A stretch of DNA of 64,000 nt from Pseudonocardia broussonetiae. GTDB lineage: Bacteria > Actinomycetota > Actinomycetes > Mycobacteriales > Pseudonocardiaceae. Both the position numbers and the translations under genes were made by a program. Below the pieces are notes generated by a model. It made no database searches, was not told the DNA's origin, and saw only the letters and a list, made by a program, of their open reading frames with translations. Positions 33,767-44,250 of the stretch are shown here, piece after piece. How positions within the stretch are numbered: position 1 is the first letter of the stretch; every line of letters starts with the position of its first letter. The stretch is from NCBI RefSeq assembly GCF_013155125.1, contig NZ_CP053564.1:627501-691500 (forward strand). The letters run 5' to 3'.

Positions 33767-34693
33767 GTGGGCCGCTACGTCCTGCGCCGCTTGCTCCAAC
33801 TCGTGCCGGTGTTCCTCGGCACCACGTTCCTGATCTACGTGCTCGTGTGGGCCATCCCGGGCGACCCGTTCGCCGGCAAGTGCGGCGACCGGCCCTGCCC
33901 CGACGCCTACGTGTCGGCGATGCGCGACAAGTTCAACCTCGACGACAACATCTTCTCCCAGTACGTGCAGTACCTGGGCAACCTCGTCCGCGGTGACTTC
34001 GGGGAGACGTTCTCCGGCATCCAGGTCAGCGAGCTGATCGCCAACGCCTACCCCATCACCATCCGGCTCGCGCTCATCGCGCTCGCGATCGAGGCGCTCA
34101 TCGGGCTGGCGGCCGGCATCTACACCGGCCTCAAGGGCGGCGGGTTCCTCGACAACCTGGTCCTGATCTCGACGCTGTTCCTCGTCGCCGTGCCCGTGTT
34201 CGTCACCGGGTACGTGATCCAGACCTTCCTCGGCCTGCGCCTGGGCCTGATCAGCCCGACGGTCTCGGCCGACGCCCCGTTCTCCGAGCTGATCGTGCCC
34301 GGGTTCGTGCTCGGCAGCCTGTCGATGGCCTACGTCACCCGGCTCACGCGCACCTCGATCGCGGAGAACCAGAAGGCCGACTACGTCCGCACCGCCGTCG
34401 CGAAGGGCCTCGCGCCCCGCCGCGTCATCGGCGTGCACCTGCTGCGCAACTCCGCCATACCCGTCATCACGTTCCTGGGCACCGACCTGGGGGCGCTGAT
34501 GGGCGGCGCGATCGTCACCGAGGGCATCTTCAACATCCGCGGCATCGGCGGGCTCGTGTTCCGTGCGATCGTCACCAAGGAGGGCGTCACGGTCACCGGC
34601 GTGGTCGTCCTCCTCGTCATCGTCTACCTGCTGATGAACCTGCTGGTCGACGTCGTCTACGCCGTTCTCGACCCGAGGATCCGCCTTGACTGA
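33767..34693 (+). CDS. Peptide ABC transporter permease (DppB/OppB type)
   Basis: This 308-residue inner-membrane protein has the OppB start GRYVLRRLLQLVPVFLGTTFLIYVLVWAIPGDP and about six helices. The EAA coupling loop reads ADYVRTAVAKGLAPRRVIGVHLLRNSAIPV. An insert with two Cys (GKCGDRPCPD, about 37-46) lies in the first periplasmic loop and could form a disulfide. GTG at 33767 is chosen. It forms the channel with the next gene product, overlapping it by 8 bp. Confidence 0.94.
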   Translation: MGRYVLRRLLQLVPVFLGTTFLIYVLVWAIPGDPFAGKCGDRPCPDAYVSAMRDKFNLDDNIFSQYVQYLGNLVRGDFGETFSGIQVSELIANAYPITIRLALIALAIEALIGLAAGIYTGLKGGGFLDNLVLISTLFLVAVPVFVTGYVIQTFLGLRLGLISPTVSADAPFSELIVPGFVLGSLSMAYVTRLTRTSIAENQKADYVRTAVAKGLAPRRVIGVHLLRNSAIPVITFLGTDLGALMGGAIVTEGIFNIRGIGGLVFRAIVTKEGVTVTGVVVLLVIVYLLMNLLVDVVYAVLDPRIRLD

Positions 34694-35633
34694 CCCCCAG
34701 GCTCTCGCCACCGCAGGACCGGTCGCCGAGGCGAGTCCCGCCCTCGGCGCCGGGCCCTCCACCGGGCGGGCGCGCAGCCTGTCCTCCGACGCCTGGCACG
34801 ACCTGCGGCGCAGGCCGCTGTTCCTGGTCTCCGCCACGCTGATCGCGATCCTGCTGGTCATGGCGGTGTTCCCGCAGCTGTTCACGTCGGTCGACCCCAG
34901 CGCCGGCGACCTGTCACGGGCCCGCCAGGCCCCGTCCGCGGACGCGATCTTCGGCTACGACGCACTGGGCCGCGACGTGTTCGCCCGCGTCATCCACGGC
35001 ACCCGCGTCTCGATCGTCGTCGGCGTGCTGGCCACCACGCTCACCGTGCTCATCGGCGGCACGCTCGGCATCGTCGCCGGCTTCTACGGCGGCTGGGGCG
35101 ACTCGCTGCTCTCGCGCTTCGCCGACGTGTTCTTCGGCCTGCCGTTCGTGCTCGGCGGCATCGTCATCCTCTCGACCTTCCGCGACACGGTCGGCGGCGG
35201 CGCCGTCGGCATCACCTCACTGGTCATCATGACGATGGCGCTGCTGTCCTGGCCGGTCAGCATGCGGATCATGCGCTCCGCGGCGATCGCGGCCCGCAAC
35301 CAGGACTACGTGCGCGCCGCGCGCGGCCTCGGTGCCGGCCCGTGGCGGATCATCGTCCGGCACATGCTGCCCAACTGCGCCGCCCCGGTGCTCGTCTACG
35401 CCACGATCGCGCTCGGCGCGTTCATCGGCGCGGAGGCCACGCTGTCGTTCCTGGGCATCGGGCTGCGCGACCCGGTCGTCTCGTGGGGCGTCATGATCAG
35501 CGAGGCGCAGACCTCGCTGCGGGTGGCGCCCACGCTGCTGCTGTTCCCCGGCGCCTTCCTCGTCGTCACCGTGCTGGCGTTCGTGATGCTCGGCGACGCC
35601 GTCCGCGACGCCTTCGACCCGAAGGGACGCTGA
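34686..35633 (+). CDS. Peptide ABC transporter permease (DppC/OppC type)
   Basis: The 315-residue protein has a 35-residue cytosolic N-terminus, then WHDLRRRPLFLVSATLIAILLVMAVFPQLFT, the OppC_N pattern. DALGRDVFARVIHGTRVSIVVGV is the family marker. The coupling loop is NQDYVRAARGLGAGPWRIIVRHMLPN, followed by GAEATLSFLGIGLRDPVVSWGVMI. The start is a TTG at 34686 inside the preceding gene (8-bp overlap), so it relies on translational coupling. Confidence 0.94.
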   Translation: MTDPQALATAGPVAEASPALGAGPSTGRARSLSSDAWHDLRRRPLFLVSATLIAILLVMAVFPQLFTSVDPSAGDLSRARQAPSADAIFGYDALGRDVFARVIHGTRVSIVVGVLATTLTVLIGGTLGIVAGFYGGWGDSLLSRFADVFFGLPFVLGGIVILSTFRDTVGGGAVGITSLVIMTMALLSWPVSMRIMRSAAIAARNQDYVRAARGLGAGPWRIIVRHMLPNCAAPVLVYATIALGAFIGAEATLSFLGIGLRDPVVSWGVMISEAQTSLRVAPTLLLFPGAFLVVTVLAFVMLGDAVRDAFDPKGR

Positions 35634-35634
35634 C

Positions 35635-36657
35635 GTGACCGCATCGACCCCTCCTATCTCGAAGAACGGCGCCGCGCCCGAGCCCCTGCTCGAGGTCGAC
35701 GACCTGCACGTCGAGTTCCGCACCCGCGACGGCGTCGCGAAGGTGCTCAACGGCGTCAGCTACTCGGTGGCGGCGGGCGAGACGCTCGCCGTGCTCGGCG
35801 AGTCGGGGTCGGGCAAGTCCGTCACGGCCAACACCGTCATGGGCATCCTCCCGGTGCCGCCGGGCGAGATCACGTCCGGCGCGATCCGCTACCGCGGCGA
35901 GGAGCTGCTCACCGCCTCCGACGAGCGCCGCCGCGAGCTCCGCGGCGAGAACATCGCGATGATCTTCCAGGACGCGCTGTCGGCGCTGAACCCCGTCTAC
36001 ACCGTGGGGTTCCAGATCGGCGAGCAGCTGCGCACCCGGCGCGGGATGAGCCGGCGCGACGCCGAGAAGCGGGCGGTCGAGCTGCTCGACCAGGTCGGCA
36101 TCCCCGGCGCCACGCAGCGGGTGCGCAACTACCCGCACGAGTTCTCCGGCGGCATGCGGCAGCGCGCGATGATCGCGATGTCGCTGGCGCTGGACCCCGA
36201 CGTGCTCATCGCCGACGAGCCCACCACGGCACTCGACGTCACGGTGCAGGCCCAGATCATGGACCTGCTCTCCGACATCCAGGCCGAGCGGCACATGGGC
36301 CTGATCCTCATCACGCACGACCTGGGCGTCGTCGCCGAGGTCGCCGACCGGATCGCCGTCATGTACGCGGGCCGGATCGTCGAGAACGCCGACGTCCACG
36401 AGCTGTACGGCAACCCCTGCCACCCCTACACCCGGTCGCTGCTGGAGTCGATCCCGCGGCTGGACAGCAAGGGCACCGAGCTGCGCGCCATCAAGGGCCT
36501 GCCGCCGAACCTGACGAACATCCCGTCGGGCTGCCCGTTCCACCCCCGTTGCCCCATGGCCGTCGACCGCTGCCGGGAGGTCGTGCCCCCGCTGGAGGTG
36601 CTGCCCGGCGGCCGGTCGTCGGCCTGCCTGTTCGCCGAGGAGCTGGTGAGCGCATGA
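35635..36657 (+). CDS. Peptide ABC transporter ATP-binding protein (DppD/OppD type)
   Basis: This 340-residue ATPase has Walker [11 protein letters not shown]-loop [15 protein letters not shown], signature [15 protein letters not shown], Walker [14 protein letters not shown] and switch His in LITHDLG. The C-terminal oligopeptide-transporter domain is [17 protein letters not shown], whose Cys residues resemble the Fe-S or structural Cys set of OppD/DppD. GTG at 35635 begins 1 nt after the permease stop. It heterodimerises with the next product. Confidence 0.95.
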   Translation: MTASTPPISKNGAAPEPLLEVDDLHVEFRTRDGVAKVLNGVSYSVAAGETLAVLGESGSGKSVTANTVMGILPVPPGEITSGAIRYRGEELLTASDERRRELRGENIAMIFQDALSALNPVYTVGFQIGEQLRTRRGMSRRDAEKRAVELLDQVGIPGATQRVRNYPHEFSGGMRQRAMIAMSLALDPDVLIADEPTTALDVTVQAQIMDLLSDIQAERHMGLILITHDLGVVAEVADRIAVMYAGRIVENADVHELYGNPCHPYTRSLLESIPRLDSKGTELRAIKGLPPNLTNIPSGCPFHPRCPMAVDRCREVVPPLEVLPGGRSSACLFAEELVSA

Positions 36658-37652
36658 CCCCCGTCCTGGAGGTCGAGAACCTGGTCAAGCACTTCCCGGT
36701 CCGCGTCGGCGTGGCGGTGAAGCGCACCGTCGGGCACGTCAAGGCCGTCGACGGCGTCAGCTTCACCCTCGGCAAGGGCGAGACGCTGGGCGTCGTCGGG
36801 GAGTCGGGCTGCGGCAAGTCGACGCTGGCGCAGGTGCTGATGCGCCTGGAGCCGCCGACGTCGGGCGCGGTGCGGTTCCACGGCGAGGACGTCTTCGGCA
36901 AGCGCGGCAAGGAGCTCAAGGCGCTGCGCCGGCAGATCCAGATCGTGCTGCAGGACCCGTACACCTCGCTCAACCCGCGCATGACCGTCGGCGACATCAT
37001 CGGCGAGCCGTTCGAGATCCACCCCGAGGTGGCCCCGAAGGGCGACCGCCGGAGGAAGGTGCAGGACCTGCTCGACGTCGTCGGCCTCAACCCCGACTTC
37101 ATCCACCGCTACCCGCACCAGTTCTCCGGCGGCCAGCGCCAGCGCATCGGCATCGCCCGCGCGCTCGCGCTGCGCCCCGAGGTGATCATCTGCGACGAGC
37201 CGGTGTCGGCGCTCGACGTCTCCATCCAGGCGCAGGTGATGAACCTGCTCGGCGACCTGCAGCGCGAGTTCGGGCTGTCGTACGTCTTCATCGCGCACGA
37301 CCTGTCGGTGGTGCGGCACCTGTCGGACCGCGTCGCCGTCATGTACCTGGGCAAGATCGTCGAGATCGGCACCGAGGACGAGATCTACACGCGCCCGTCG
37401 CACCCGTACACGCAGGCGCTGCTCTCGGCGGTGCCGGTGCCCGACCCGTCGGTCCGGGTGGGCCGCAAGCGGATCCGGCTCACCGGCGACGTCCCGAGCC
37501 CGGTCAACCCCCCGTCGGGCTGCCGGTTCCGCACGCGGTGCTGGAAGGCCACCGACATCTGCGCCGAGGAGGAGCCCGCCCTGGTGGAGCGCTCCGGCGG
37601 CCACCCGAGCGCGTGCCACCACGCCGAGGAGCAGTACCTGCTCCCGACCTGA
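36654..37652 (+). CDS. Peptide ABC transporter ATP-binding protein (DppF/OppF type)
   Basis: The 332-residue ATPase has Walker [28 protein letters not shown], signature [15 protein letters not shown], Walker [14 protein letters not shown] and [15 protein letters not shown]. The C-terminus is [15 protein letters not shown], the OppF pattern. ATG at 36654 overlaps the preceding stop (ATGA). It ends the operon 3 bp before the convergent lpqW gene, so transcription terminates inside or beyond that gene. Confidence 0.95.
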   Translation: MTPVLEVENLVKHFPVRVGVAVKRTVGHVKAVDGVSFTLGKGETLGVVGESGCGKSTLAQVLMRLEPPTSGAVRFHGEDVFGKRGKELKALRRQIQIVLQDPYTSLNPRMTVGDIIGEPFEIHPEVAPKGDRRRKVQDLLDVVGLNPDFIHRYPHQFSGGQRQRIGIARALALRPEVIICDEPVSALDVSIQAQVMNLLGDLQREFGLSYVFIAHDLSVVRHLSDRVAVMYLGKIVEIGTEDEIYTRPSHPYTQALLSAVPVPDPSVRVGRKRIRLTGDVPSPVNPPSGCRFRTRCWKATDICAEEEPALVERSGGHPSACHHAEEQYLLPT

Positions 37653-37655
37653 GCC

Positions 37656-39425
37656 CTACTGCGCGGGCGCCCGCCACCGTGCGGCGCCCGCGAGAGGGCC
37701 CTCGGTCAGCGAGCCGGGCCCGACGCCCGTGGCCGCGTCGGCCGTCCCGCTGCTGACGACGAGCGCCACCGGCTGGAACAGCGGCAGCGCCGGCAGCTGC
37801 GCCCACAGCACCTGCTCGGCCGTGACGAACCGCGCGGGGTCGACGTTGCCGCTGCCGGTGGCGAGGGACTCCAGGAGCAGCTGCAGCACCGGGAAGCAGA
37901 ACCCGGTGGCCGCCGTCGGAGGTTCGGGCACGAGCTCGGTGGGCAGCGCGCAGCCGTAGTCCGACGCGAGCTCCGTGCCCCGGTCGCCGCCGACGGTCCG
38001 CGGCCCGACGACGACGTCGACCGGCACTCCCCCGCCGGCCGGCGGGGCCGTGGTCGCCGACGTCGGCGCGCCGGCCGACGGGGACGACGTCGGCGCGGTC
38101 GTGCCGGTGGCGGGCGCGGTCGTCGTGGTCACCTCAGAGGCGGGCACGGTGGCCTGCACCAGCACCTCCGCCGCGGGCGACTCGACGGCGACGGCGTCGA
38201 TCCCGGCGACGGTCAGCTGGGCGGCGACCAGGCGCGCCACCCGGCCGTCCTCGGGGCGCTCCTCGGCGGAGCCGACCACGAGCGTCACGGGGGCGCCGTC
38301 GACGGTCCAGTTGCCCGACGTGTCGCGCGTCCACCCCGCCGACGTCAGGAGCTGCTCGGCGGCGATCGGGTCGGGCCGCGCGGGGGCGCCCTCGGGCGCG
38401 GTCGCCGCGTAGCCGGGTTCGGACGGGGCCCACCCGAACGCGTCGGCGGGCAGTGACTCGGGGGCGACCGAGACCCGGATCGCCTCGCGGTCGAGCAGGG
38501 CCGCGACGCCCCGGCGGGCGCGGGGGTCGCGCAGCGGGCCGTCGGCCGCGCGCAGGCCGAGCTGGGTGACCGTCGGCAGCGGGGCGAGCTGGGTGCGCGG
38601 CACGGGCGTCAGGCCGCCCAGGGCCGTGCGGACGGCGGGGTCGGCCTCGGTGAGCGCCACGTCGACGTCGCCCACCGCCAGGCCGGTGGCCATCGCGGCG
38701 TCGTCGAGGCGGCGCAGCACGAGGGTGTCGAGGACGGCGGGGGTGTCCCAGTAGGTGTCGTTGCGGGCGAGCACGACCTCGCCGCGCCCGACGTCGACGG
38801 TCGCGATGCGGAACGGGCCGCCCGAGGCCGGCAGCCCGCCGGTCGTGGCGCCGATCCAGGAGCCGGGGGCGTCCTTGAGCAGGTGCGCGGGCAGCAGGTC
38901 GGAGAACAGGCCCTGCCAGGCGGGGTAGGGCTCCGCGAACACGACGTCGACGGCCTTGCCGCCCGCGCGCGAGCGCACGTCGGTGATGAGCCGGTAGCCC
39001 GCCGCGTCGGACACGCCGGGGTCGGCGCGCATCTGCTCCCACAGGTAGACGAAGTCCTCCGCCGCGATGGGCGTGTTCGTCGACCAGGAGGCCTCCAGGT
39101 TGAGCTCGTAGCTCACCGTGAAGGGCTCGGTGGACACGACCTCGGCGCTGGTGGCGATCGTGCGGTCGAGCTGCGGCACGCCGTCGGCGCCGGGCCGGAA
39201 CACCGAGGGCAGCACGAGCGCGGCCACGGCCGTGGTGAGCGGCGAGGAGTGCGCGAGCAGGTGCGGGTTGTACCCGGCCCCGAGGTCCTCGACGGCCACG
39301 ACCAGCTCGGTGGGCTCGGGCTGCGCGGTGGGCACCGGCGCCGTCGGCGCGGGCTGCGGCGACGGGACGGCCGTGCAGGCGGCCAGCACGACCGCCAGCA
39401 GGGCCACCACCAGCGCGCGCGTCAC
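37656..39425 (-). CDS. lpqW: LpqW-like lipoprotein of the SBP_bac_5 fold
   Basis: The 589-residue protein has a lipobox AAC (Cys17) and the oligopeptide-binding fold (PHLLAHSSPLTTAVAALVLPSVF, IAAEDFVYLWEQMRADPG, GLPASGGPFRIATVDVGRGEVVLARND, RARRGVAALLDREAI). It is not in a transporter operon. It sits directly upstream of, and in the same direction as, typA, as LpqW does in mycobacteria, where it modulates phosphatidylinositol mannoside/lipoarabinomannan synthesis. A Thr/Ser/Ala/Pro-rich low-complexity insert of about 45 residues (about 430-475) interrupts the fold. GTG at 39425 is chosen. Functional equivalence is inferred from synteny. Confidence 0.85.
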   Translation of the reverse strand: MTRALVVALLAVVLAACTAVPSPQPAPTAPVPTAQPEPTELVVAVEDLGAGYNPHLLAHSSPLTTAVAALVLPSVFRPGADGVPQLDRTIATSAEVVSTEPFTVSYELNLEASWSTNTPIAAEDFVYLWEQMRADPGVSDAAGYRLITDVRSRAGGKAVDVVFAEPYPAWQGLFSDLLPAHLLKDAPGSWIGATTGGLPASGGPFRIATVDVGRGEVVLARNDTYWDTPAVLDTLVLRRLDDAAMATGLAVGDVDVALTEADPAVRTALGGLTPVPRTQLAPLPTVTQLGLRAADGPLRDPRARRGVAALLDREAIRVSVAPESLPADAFGWAPSEPGYAATAPEGAPARPDPIAAEQLLTSAGWTRDTSGNWTVDGAPVTLVVGSAEERPEDGRVARLVAAQLTVAGIDAVAVESPAAEVLVQATVPASEVTTTTAPATGTTAPTSSPSAGAPTSATTAPPAGGGVPVDVVVGPRTVGGDRGTELASDYGCALPTELVPEPPTAATGFCFPVLQLLLESLATGSGNVDPARFVTAEQVLWAQLPALPLFQPVALVVSSGTADAATGVGPGSLTEGPLAGAARWRAPAQ

Positions 39426-39459
39426 CCGGTCATCCTGCCACCGGCGGGTGACGCGCCCG

Positions 39460-41379
<1,920 letters not shown>

Positions 41380-41442
41380 CTGTTCACGGTAGCGGTCCGT
41401 CCCCTGGCCTTCGCCCAGGTGTGAGCCTAGGCTCCCCTCACC

Positions 41443-41592
41443 ATGGGCAAGGTGAAAAAGAAGTGCTGCCGGTCGAAGCCGAAGCGCTGCTCCAACTGCC
41501 CGGTCGTCGCGCTGCGCCTGCGCAAGATCGAGGACCGGGGTCTGAAGGGCAAGGAGCTCCGGCGGGCGGTCAAGGCAGCGCGGGTCTACTGA
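41443..41592 (+). CDS. 49-residue Cys-rich basic protein, conserved in Actinobacteria
   Basis: An ATG-initiated frame encodes 49 residues, MGKVKKKCCRSKPKRCSNCP followed by VVALRLRKIEDRGLKGKELR and RAVKAARVY. Four Cys in CC-x7-C-x2-C could bind zinc or iron. The protein is very basic, which suggests nucleic-acid or ribosome contact. I recall similar short proteins annotated as hypothetical in other actinobacterial genomes near typA, but this was not checked. It is divergent from typA (63-bp gap) and has no obvious ribosome site, so a leaderless or very short 5' end is possible. Confidence 0.7.
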   Translation: MGKVKKKCCRSKPKRCSNCPVVALRLRKIEDRGLKGKELRRAVKAARVY

Positions 41593-41809
41593 ACCGATCC
41601 GCCCGTCCCGGCCCGGTGAGCGGCGGCGTTGTGGCGACGGGCGGTTGCCGGGCGCGGTTCGGCCGGTCGGTGCAGTGACGGGGGTCTCCGGCGCTCCCGG
41701 CCCCTCTGCGGGGCCTCCGCGCGTCCCGGCGGGGCGTCCCGGCGCGGGGCCACAGGTCGTCACAGCCTTCTCCTCGGCGGGCGTCGACGACGACCGAGGG
41801 TGACCAAGG

Positions 41810-42649
41810 TCACGTCAGCTCCGCGGCCGGCGGCCGCCGACTCACCGCCGCGATCTCCGCGAGCACGGCCTCCGGACGCTCGACGAGGTCGTGCCAGGCG
41901 TAGCGCAGGACCGTCCAGCCGTCGGCGACGAGCGCGCCCCGGCGGCGCTCGGCGGCGCCCGGGTCGCCGTGCCACGCCCATCCGTCGACCTCGAGGGCGA
42001 CGTGCGCGTCCGGGCAGGCGACGCGAGCGCCCGTCGCGGGGCGCCAGCCGCGCGTCCCGGACGCGTGCAGCAGCCTCAGGAGGAGGTCCGCCGCGACCGG
42101 GGCGGAGCGGTCGGCGGCGGCCGCGAGGAGCTGCCCCGCGCGTGCCGACCCGGGGTTGCGGACGTGCGCCGCGTGGACGGCGGGGAAGCGGGTCGACCGC
42201 TGCAGCGCGTGGTCGAGGAAGCCGTCGCCGAGGTCGACGGCCGTCTCCAGCACCGTGAGCGCCTCCGCGGTGACCCGCAGGCCGCGGACCGTGGTGACGT
42301 CTTCGGGGTGCAGCGCCCGGCGTCGGACGTCGACGGTCGGGCGGCCGCGGGGGCGGCGGTGCGGCACCGTCACCCGTACCGCGGTGGGTGGTCGGTCGAC
42401 CATGCCGTGCCACCACGCGGCGGCCCGCCCGCACAGCACCGCGTCCGGCCCGCCCCACAGCACGGCGGCGCGGACGGCGGCCTCGTCGCCGTGGCGGTGC
42501 CCCGCGGCCAGGTAGACCTGCGGGTGCAGCGAGGTCCAGCGCCTGCGGCGGACGAGGTGGTCGATCGCGTCGGGCGCGAGGCCTGCGCGCAGCGCCTGGT
42601 CGCGGGAGACGACGCCGGCCTGGCGGACCAGCAGGGAGTCGACGGTCAT
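41810..42649 (-). CDS. AbiEi-type N-domain / DUF559 nuclease-like protein
   Basis: The 279-residue protein starts with a winged-helix resembling the AbiEi_4 antitoxin N-domain (LLVRQAGVVSRDQALRAGLAPDAIDHLVRRRRWTSLHPQVYLAAG). A middle helical region follows, then a C-terminal PD-(D/E)xK-like DUF559/Vsr-type domain: VALEVDGWAWHGDPGAAERRRGALVADGWTVLRYAWHDL. Asp and Glu in EVDG are likely metal ligands. The family is common in Actinobacteria and usually has no toxin partner, as here. A role in DNA metabolism or defence is inferred. The 217-bp gap to the small ORF downstream contains no gene. Confidence 0.85.
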   Translation of the reverse strand: MTVDSLLVRQAGVVSRDQALRAGLAPDAIDHLVRRRRWTSLHPQVYLAAGHRHGDEAAVRAAVLWGGPDAVLCGRAAAWWHGMVDRPPTAVRVTVPHRRPRGRPTVDVRRRALHPEDVTTVRGLRVTAEALTVLETAVDLGDGFLDHALQRSTRFPAVHAAHVRNPGSARAGQLLAAAADRSAPVAADLLLRLLHASGTRGWRPATGARVACPDAHVALEVDGWAWHGDPGAAERRRGALVADGWTVLRYAWHDLVERPEAVLAEIAAVSRRPPAAELT

Positions 42650-42718
42650 GACCGCCTCCGACGGATCCCGGAGTCCCGCGGTTCCGCTGCGCGCCGGTTC
42701 GGGTGCGCCCGCGAACGG

Positions 42719-43447
42719 TCAGCCGAGCAGGGCGACGAGGTCGGCGACGACGGCGCGGTCGGCGCCGACCCAGTCGACGGCGGCGACCTCGCCGGCCGCC
42801 ACCCAGCGCAGCCCCGCGTGCTCCAGCGCCCGCGGCTGCGGCGCGCCGTCGGCGAGGCGGGCGGTGTGGACGCGCAGCACGCCGGCGTCGATGCGCAGGT
42901 CGGTGGCGATCCGCTCGCCGACGACGACCGCGGTGCCCAGCTCCTCGCGGCACTCCCGCACGACCGCCTCGGCCTCCGACTCCCCCGCCTCGACCCGCCC
43001 GCCCGGCAGCTCCCACAGCCCCGCCAGGGCCGGCGGCCGGGTGCGCCGGGCGGCGAGCACGCGTCCGTCGTGGACCAGGGCCGTGGCGACGACGACCTGC
43101 GCCGCCGCCATCGCCCCCGCGGCCTGCGCGACCGCAGCGGCGCGGACGGCCAGGAGGTGTTCGGGGACGTCGCCGGTGACCTCGTCGCGCATGCGGGTGC
43201 CGGCGCCGTCGGGCGTGAGCACGACGGCGAGACCGATCCCGGGGCCGGCCGCGGTCATCCCGTGCTCGGAGACGCGCCCGACGAGCACCTCCCCCATGCC
43301 CCCGACCGCCACCCGGTCGCCCGCCGCCAGCCACGGGGCCGGGGCGACGCCCCCGAACACCGCTGCCCAGGCCGTCGCGTCGCGGACAGCCCCGGCGACG
43401 GTTCGCGGGGGCGCGGCGATCAGGGTCTCGAGGCGGACGACGGGCAC
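42719..43447 (-). CDS. SRPBCC-Nudix fusion protein
   Basis: The 242-residue protein has two parts. Residues 1-115 look like an SRPBCC domain (VVRLETLIAAPPRTVAGAVRDATAWAAVFGG, later GAGTRMRDEVTGDVPEHLL). Residues 116-242 form a Nudix hydrolase of the MutT type with the box GGRVEAGESEAEAVVRECRE and EELG after it (G-x5-E-x7-RE-x2-EE-x-G all present). The second half should hydrolyse a nucleoside diphosphate derivative such as 8-oxo-dGTP. The linkage of the two domains is unusual. A sequencing frameshift is not needed: one frame covers both. Confidence 0.85.
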   Translation of the reverse strand: MPVVRLETLIAAPPRTVAGAVRDATAWAAVFGGVAPAPWLAAGDRVAVGGMGEVLVGRVSEHGMTAAGPGIGLAVVLTPDGAGTRMRDEVTGDVPEHLLAVRAAAVAQAAGAMAAAQVVVATALVHDGRVLAARRTRPPALAGLWELPGGRVEAGESEAEAVVRECREELGTAVVVGERIATDLRIDAGVLRVHTARLADGAPQPRALEHAGLRWVAAGEVAAVDWVGADRAVVADLVALLG

Positions 43448-43500
43448 GGCGTGATGGTGGCAGGGGAGGTTGTCGGTGGATCCGGTGGACTGGGCGGGCC

Positions 43501-43564
43501 GTGATCGTCAGAAGTGGTCGGACGGCGTCACTGGCGGCACCTCCCGCCCACTCCTGGCGATCAC
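43501..43564. repeat. GTGATC-bounded inverted repeat
   Basis: Arms of 17 nt at 43501-43517 (GTGATCGTCAGAAGTGG) and 43548-43564 (CCACTCCTGGCGATCAC) match at 15 of 17 positions around a 30-nt loop. It is the first of a family of similar palindromes in this region and at 56.8-57.0 kb. Confidence 0.7.
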
Positions 43565-43637
43565 CCATCGGCCGGCCCCTCGTGCCCGTGCCCGCCGCAA
43601 CAGTGATCGTCGGAAGAGCGACACCAGTGCCGCTTCC

Positions 43638-43739
43638 GCGACCGTGAGGGCGCACTCCTGCAACCACGAGGCCGGTGATCGCCGGGAGTGCGACACCACA
43701 GTCGTCAGCGGGGCCGTAGCGGTGCGGTTCCGGCGATCA
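43638..43739. repeat. 102-bp direct repeat, copy 1
   Basis: It aligns without gaps to 43809-43910 at 87 of 102 positions (about 85%). It begins GCGACCGTGAGGGCGCACTC and ends TTCCGGCGATCA. The second half is itself a palindrome-like unit opening with GTGATCGCCGGGAGTGCGAC. Confidence 0.8.
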
Positions 43740-43808
43740 TGGTCGAGGCGGAGCCGGCCGGCCCGCGACGCTCATGATCGCCGAGACCGTCATCCCAGCG
43801 ACCCTCCG

Positions 43809-43910
43809 GCGACCGTGAGGGCGCACTCCTGCACCACCAGCCCGGGTGATCACCGGCAGTGCGACAACAGGGTCGTCGGCGGGGCCGTGGCGGTGCGGTT
43901 CCGGCGATCA
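43809..43910. repeat. 102-bp direct repeat, copy 2
   Basis: Second copy, 171 bp downstream of the first, with the same ends. Most differences cluster in the 20 bases after CACTCCTGCA. The segment GGTCGTCGGCGGGGCCGTG near its middle also resembles the palindrome at 56822-56887. Confidence 0.8.
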
Positions 43911-43931
43911 CCCGGGCGGCGGGCCATGCGG

Positions 43932-43999
43932 CCTTGATCGGCGGAAGTGGTCGGAGGCGGTCACCGATGACCTGATCCGACCACTCATGGCGATCAAGG
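43932..43999. repeat. 68-nt inverted repeat (CCTTGATCG family)
   Basis: Arms of 24 nt at 43932-43955 and 43976-43999 match at 20 of 24 positions. The outer CCTTGATCG and inner AGTGGTCGGA parts are perfect, with a 20-nt loop. Confidence 0.7.
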
Positions 44000-44046
44000 C
44001 CCGGCGGTGCGGCGAACCGTCGACCTCTCGCGCACCGCCACACCCC

Positions 44047-44250
44047 GACTCGCGCACACCACACCCCGACTCGCACACCGCCACACCCCGACTCGCGCAC
44101 CATCAGAGCCCGACTCGCGCACCACGAGAGCCCGACTCGCGGGGACTCGCGCACTCGCCGGGTCGATTCGCACACTCGCCGGGCGGGATCGGCCAACTCG
44201 CCGGGTCGATTCGGCAAACTCGCCCGGCGGGATCCGCAAACTCGGCGGGT
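44047..44250. repeat. Degenerate 21-22 bp tandem array
   Basis: ACTCG recurs at 44048, 44069, 44091, 44113, 44135, 44153, 44174, 44196, 44218 and 44240. The period is therefore 21-22 bp with one 18-bp slip and an extra copy at 44145. The first half has units ending CGCGCACC; the second half alternates CCGGGTCGATTCG and CGGGCGGGATCGG types, a 44-bp higher-order unit. The array ends at the kinase stop codon. Confidence 0.75.

Noticed and set aside
41593..41809. Additional gene between the small Cys protein and the DUF559-type gene
   Set aside because: Frames there are Arg/Gly/Pro-rich, lack a ribosome site and match no family. The region contains only a small GTGACC-AA-GGTCAC palindrome at 41800-41813.
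43501..43999. Insertion sequence ends or a transposon
   Set aside because: No transposase gene or target-site duplication is seen. The palindromes look like non-autonomous intergenic repeats.
44047..44250. CRISPR array
   Set aside because: The repeats are contiguous, 21-22 bp and degenerate, with no unique spacers and no cas genes nearby.
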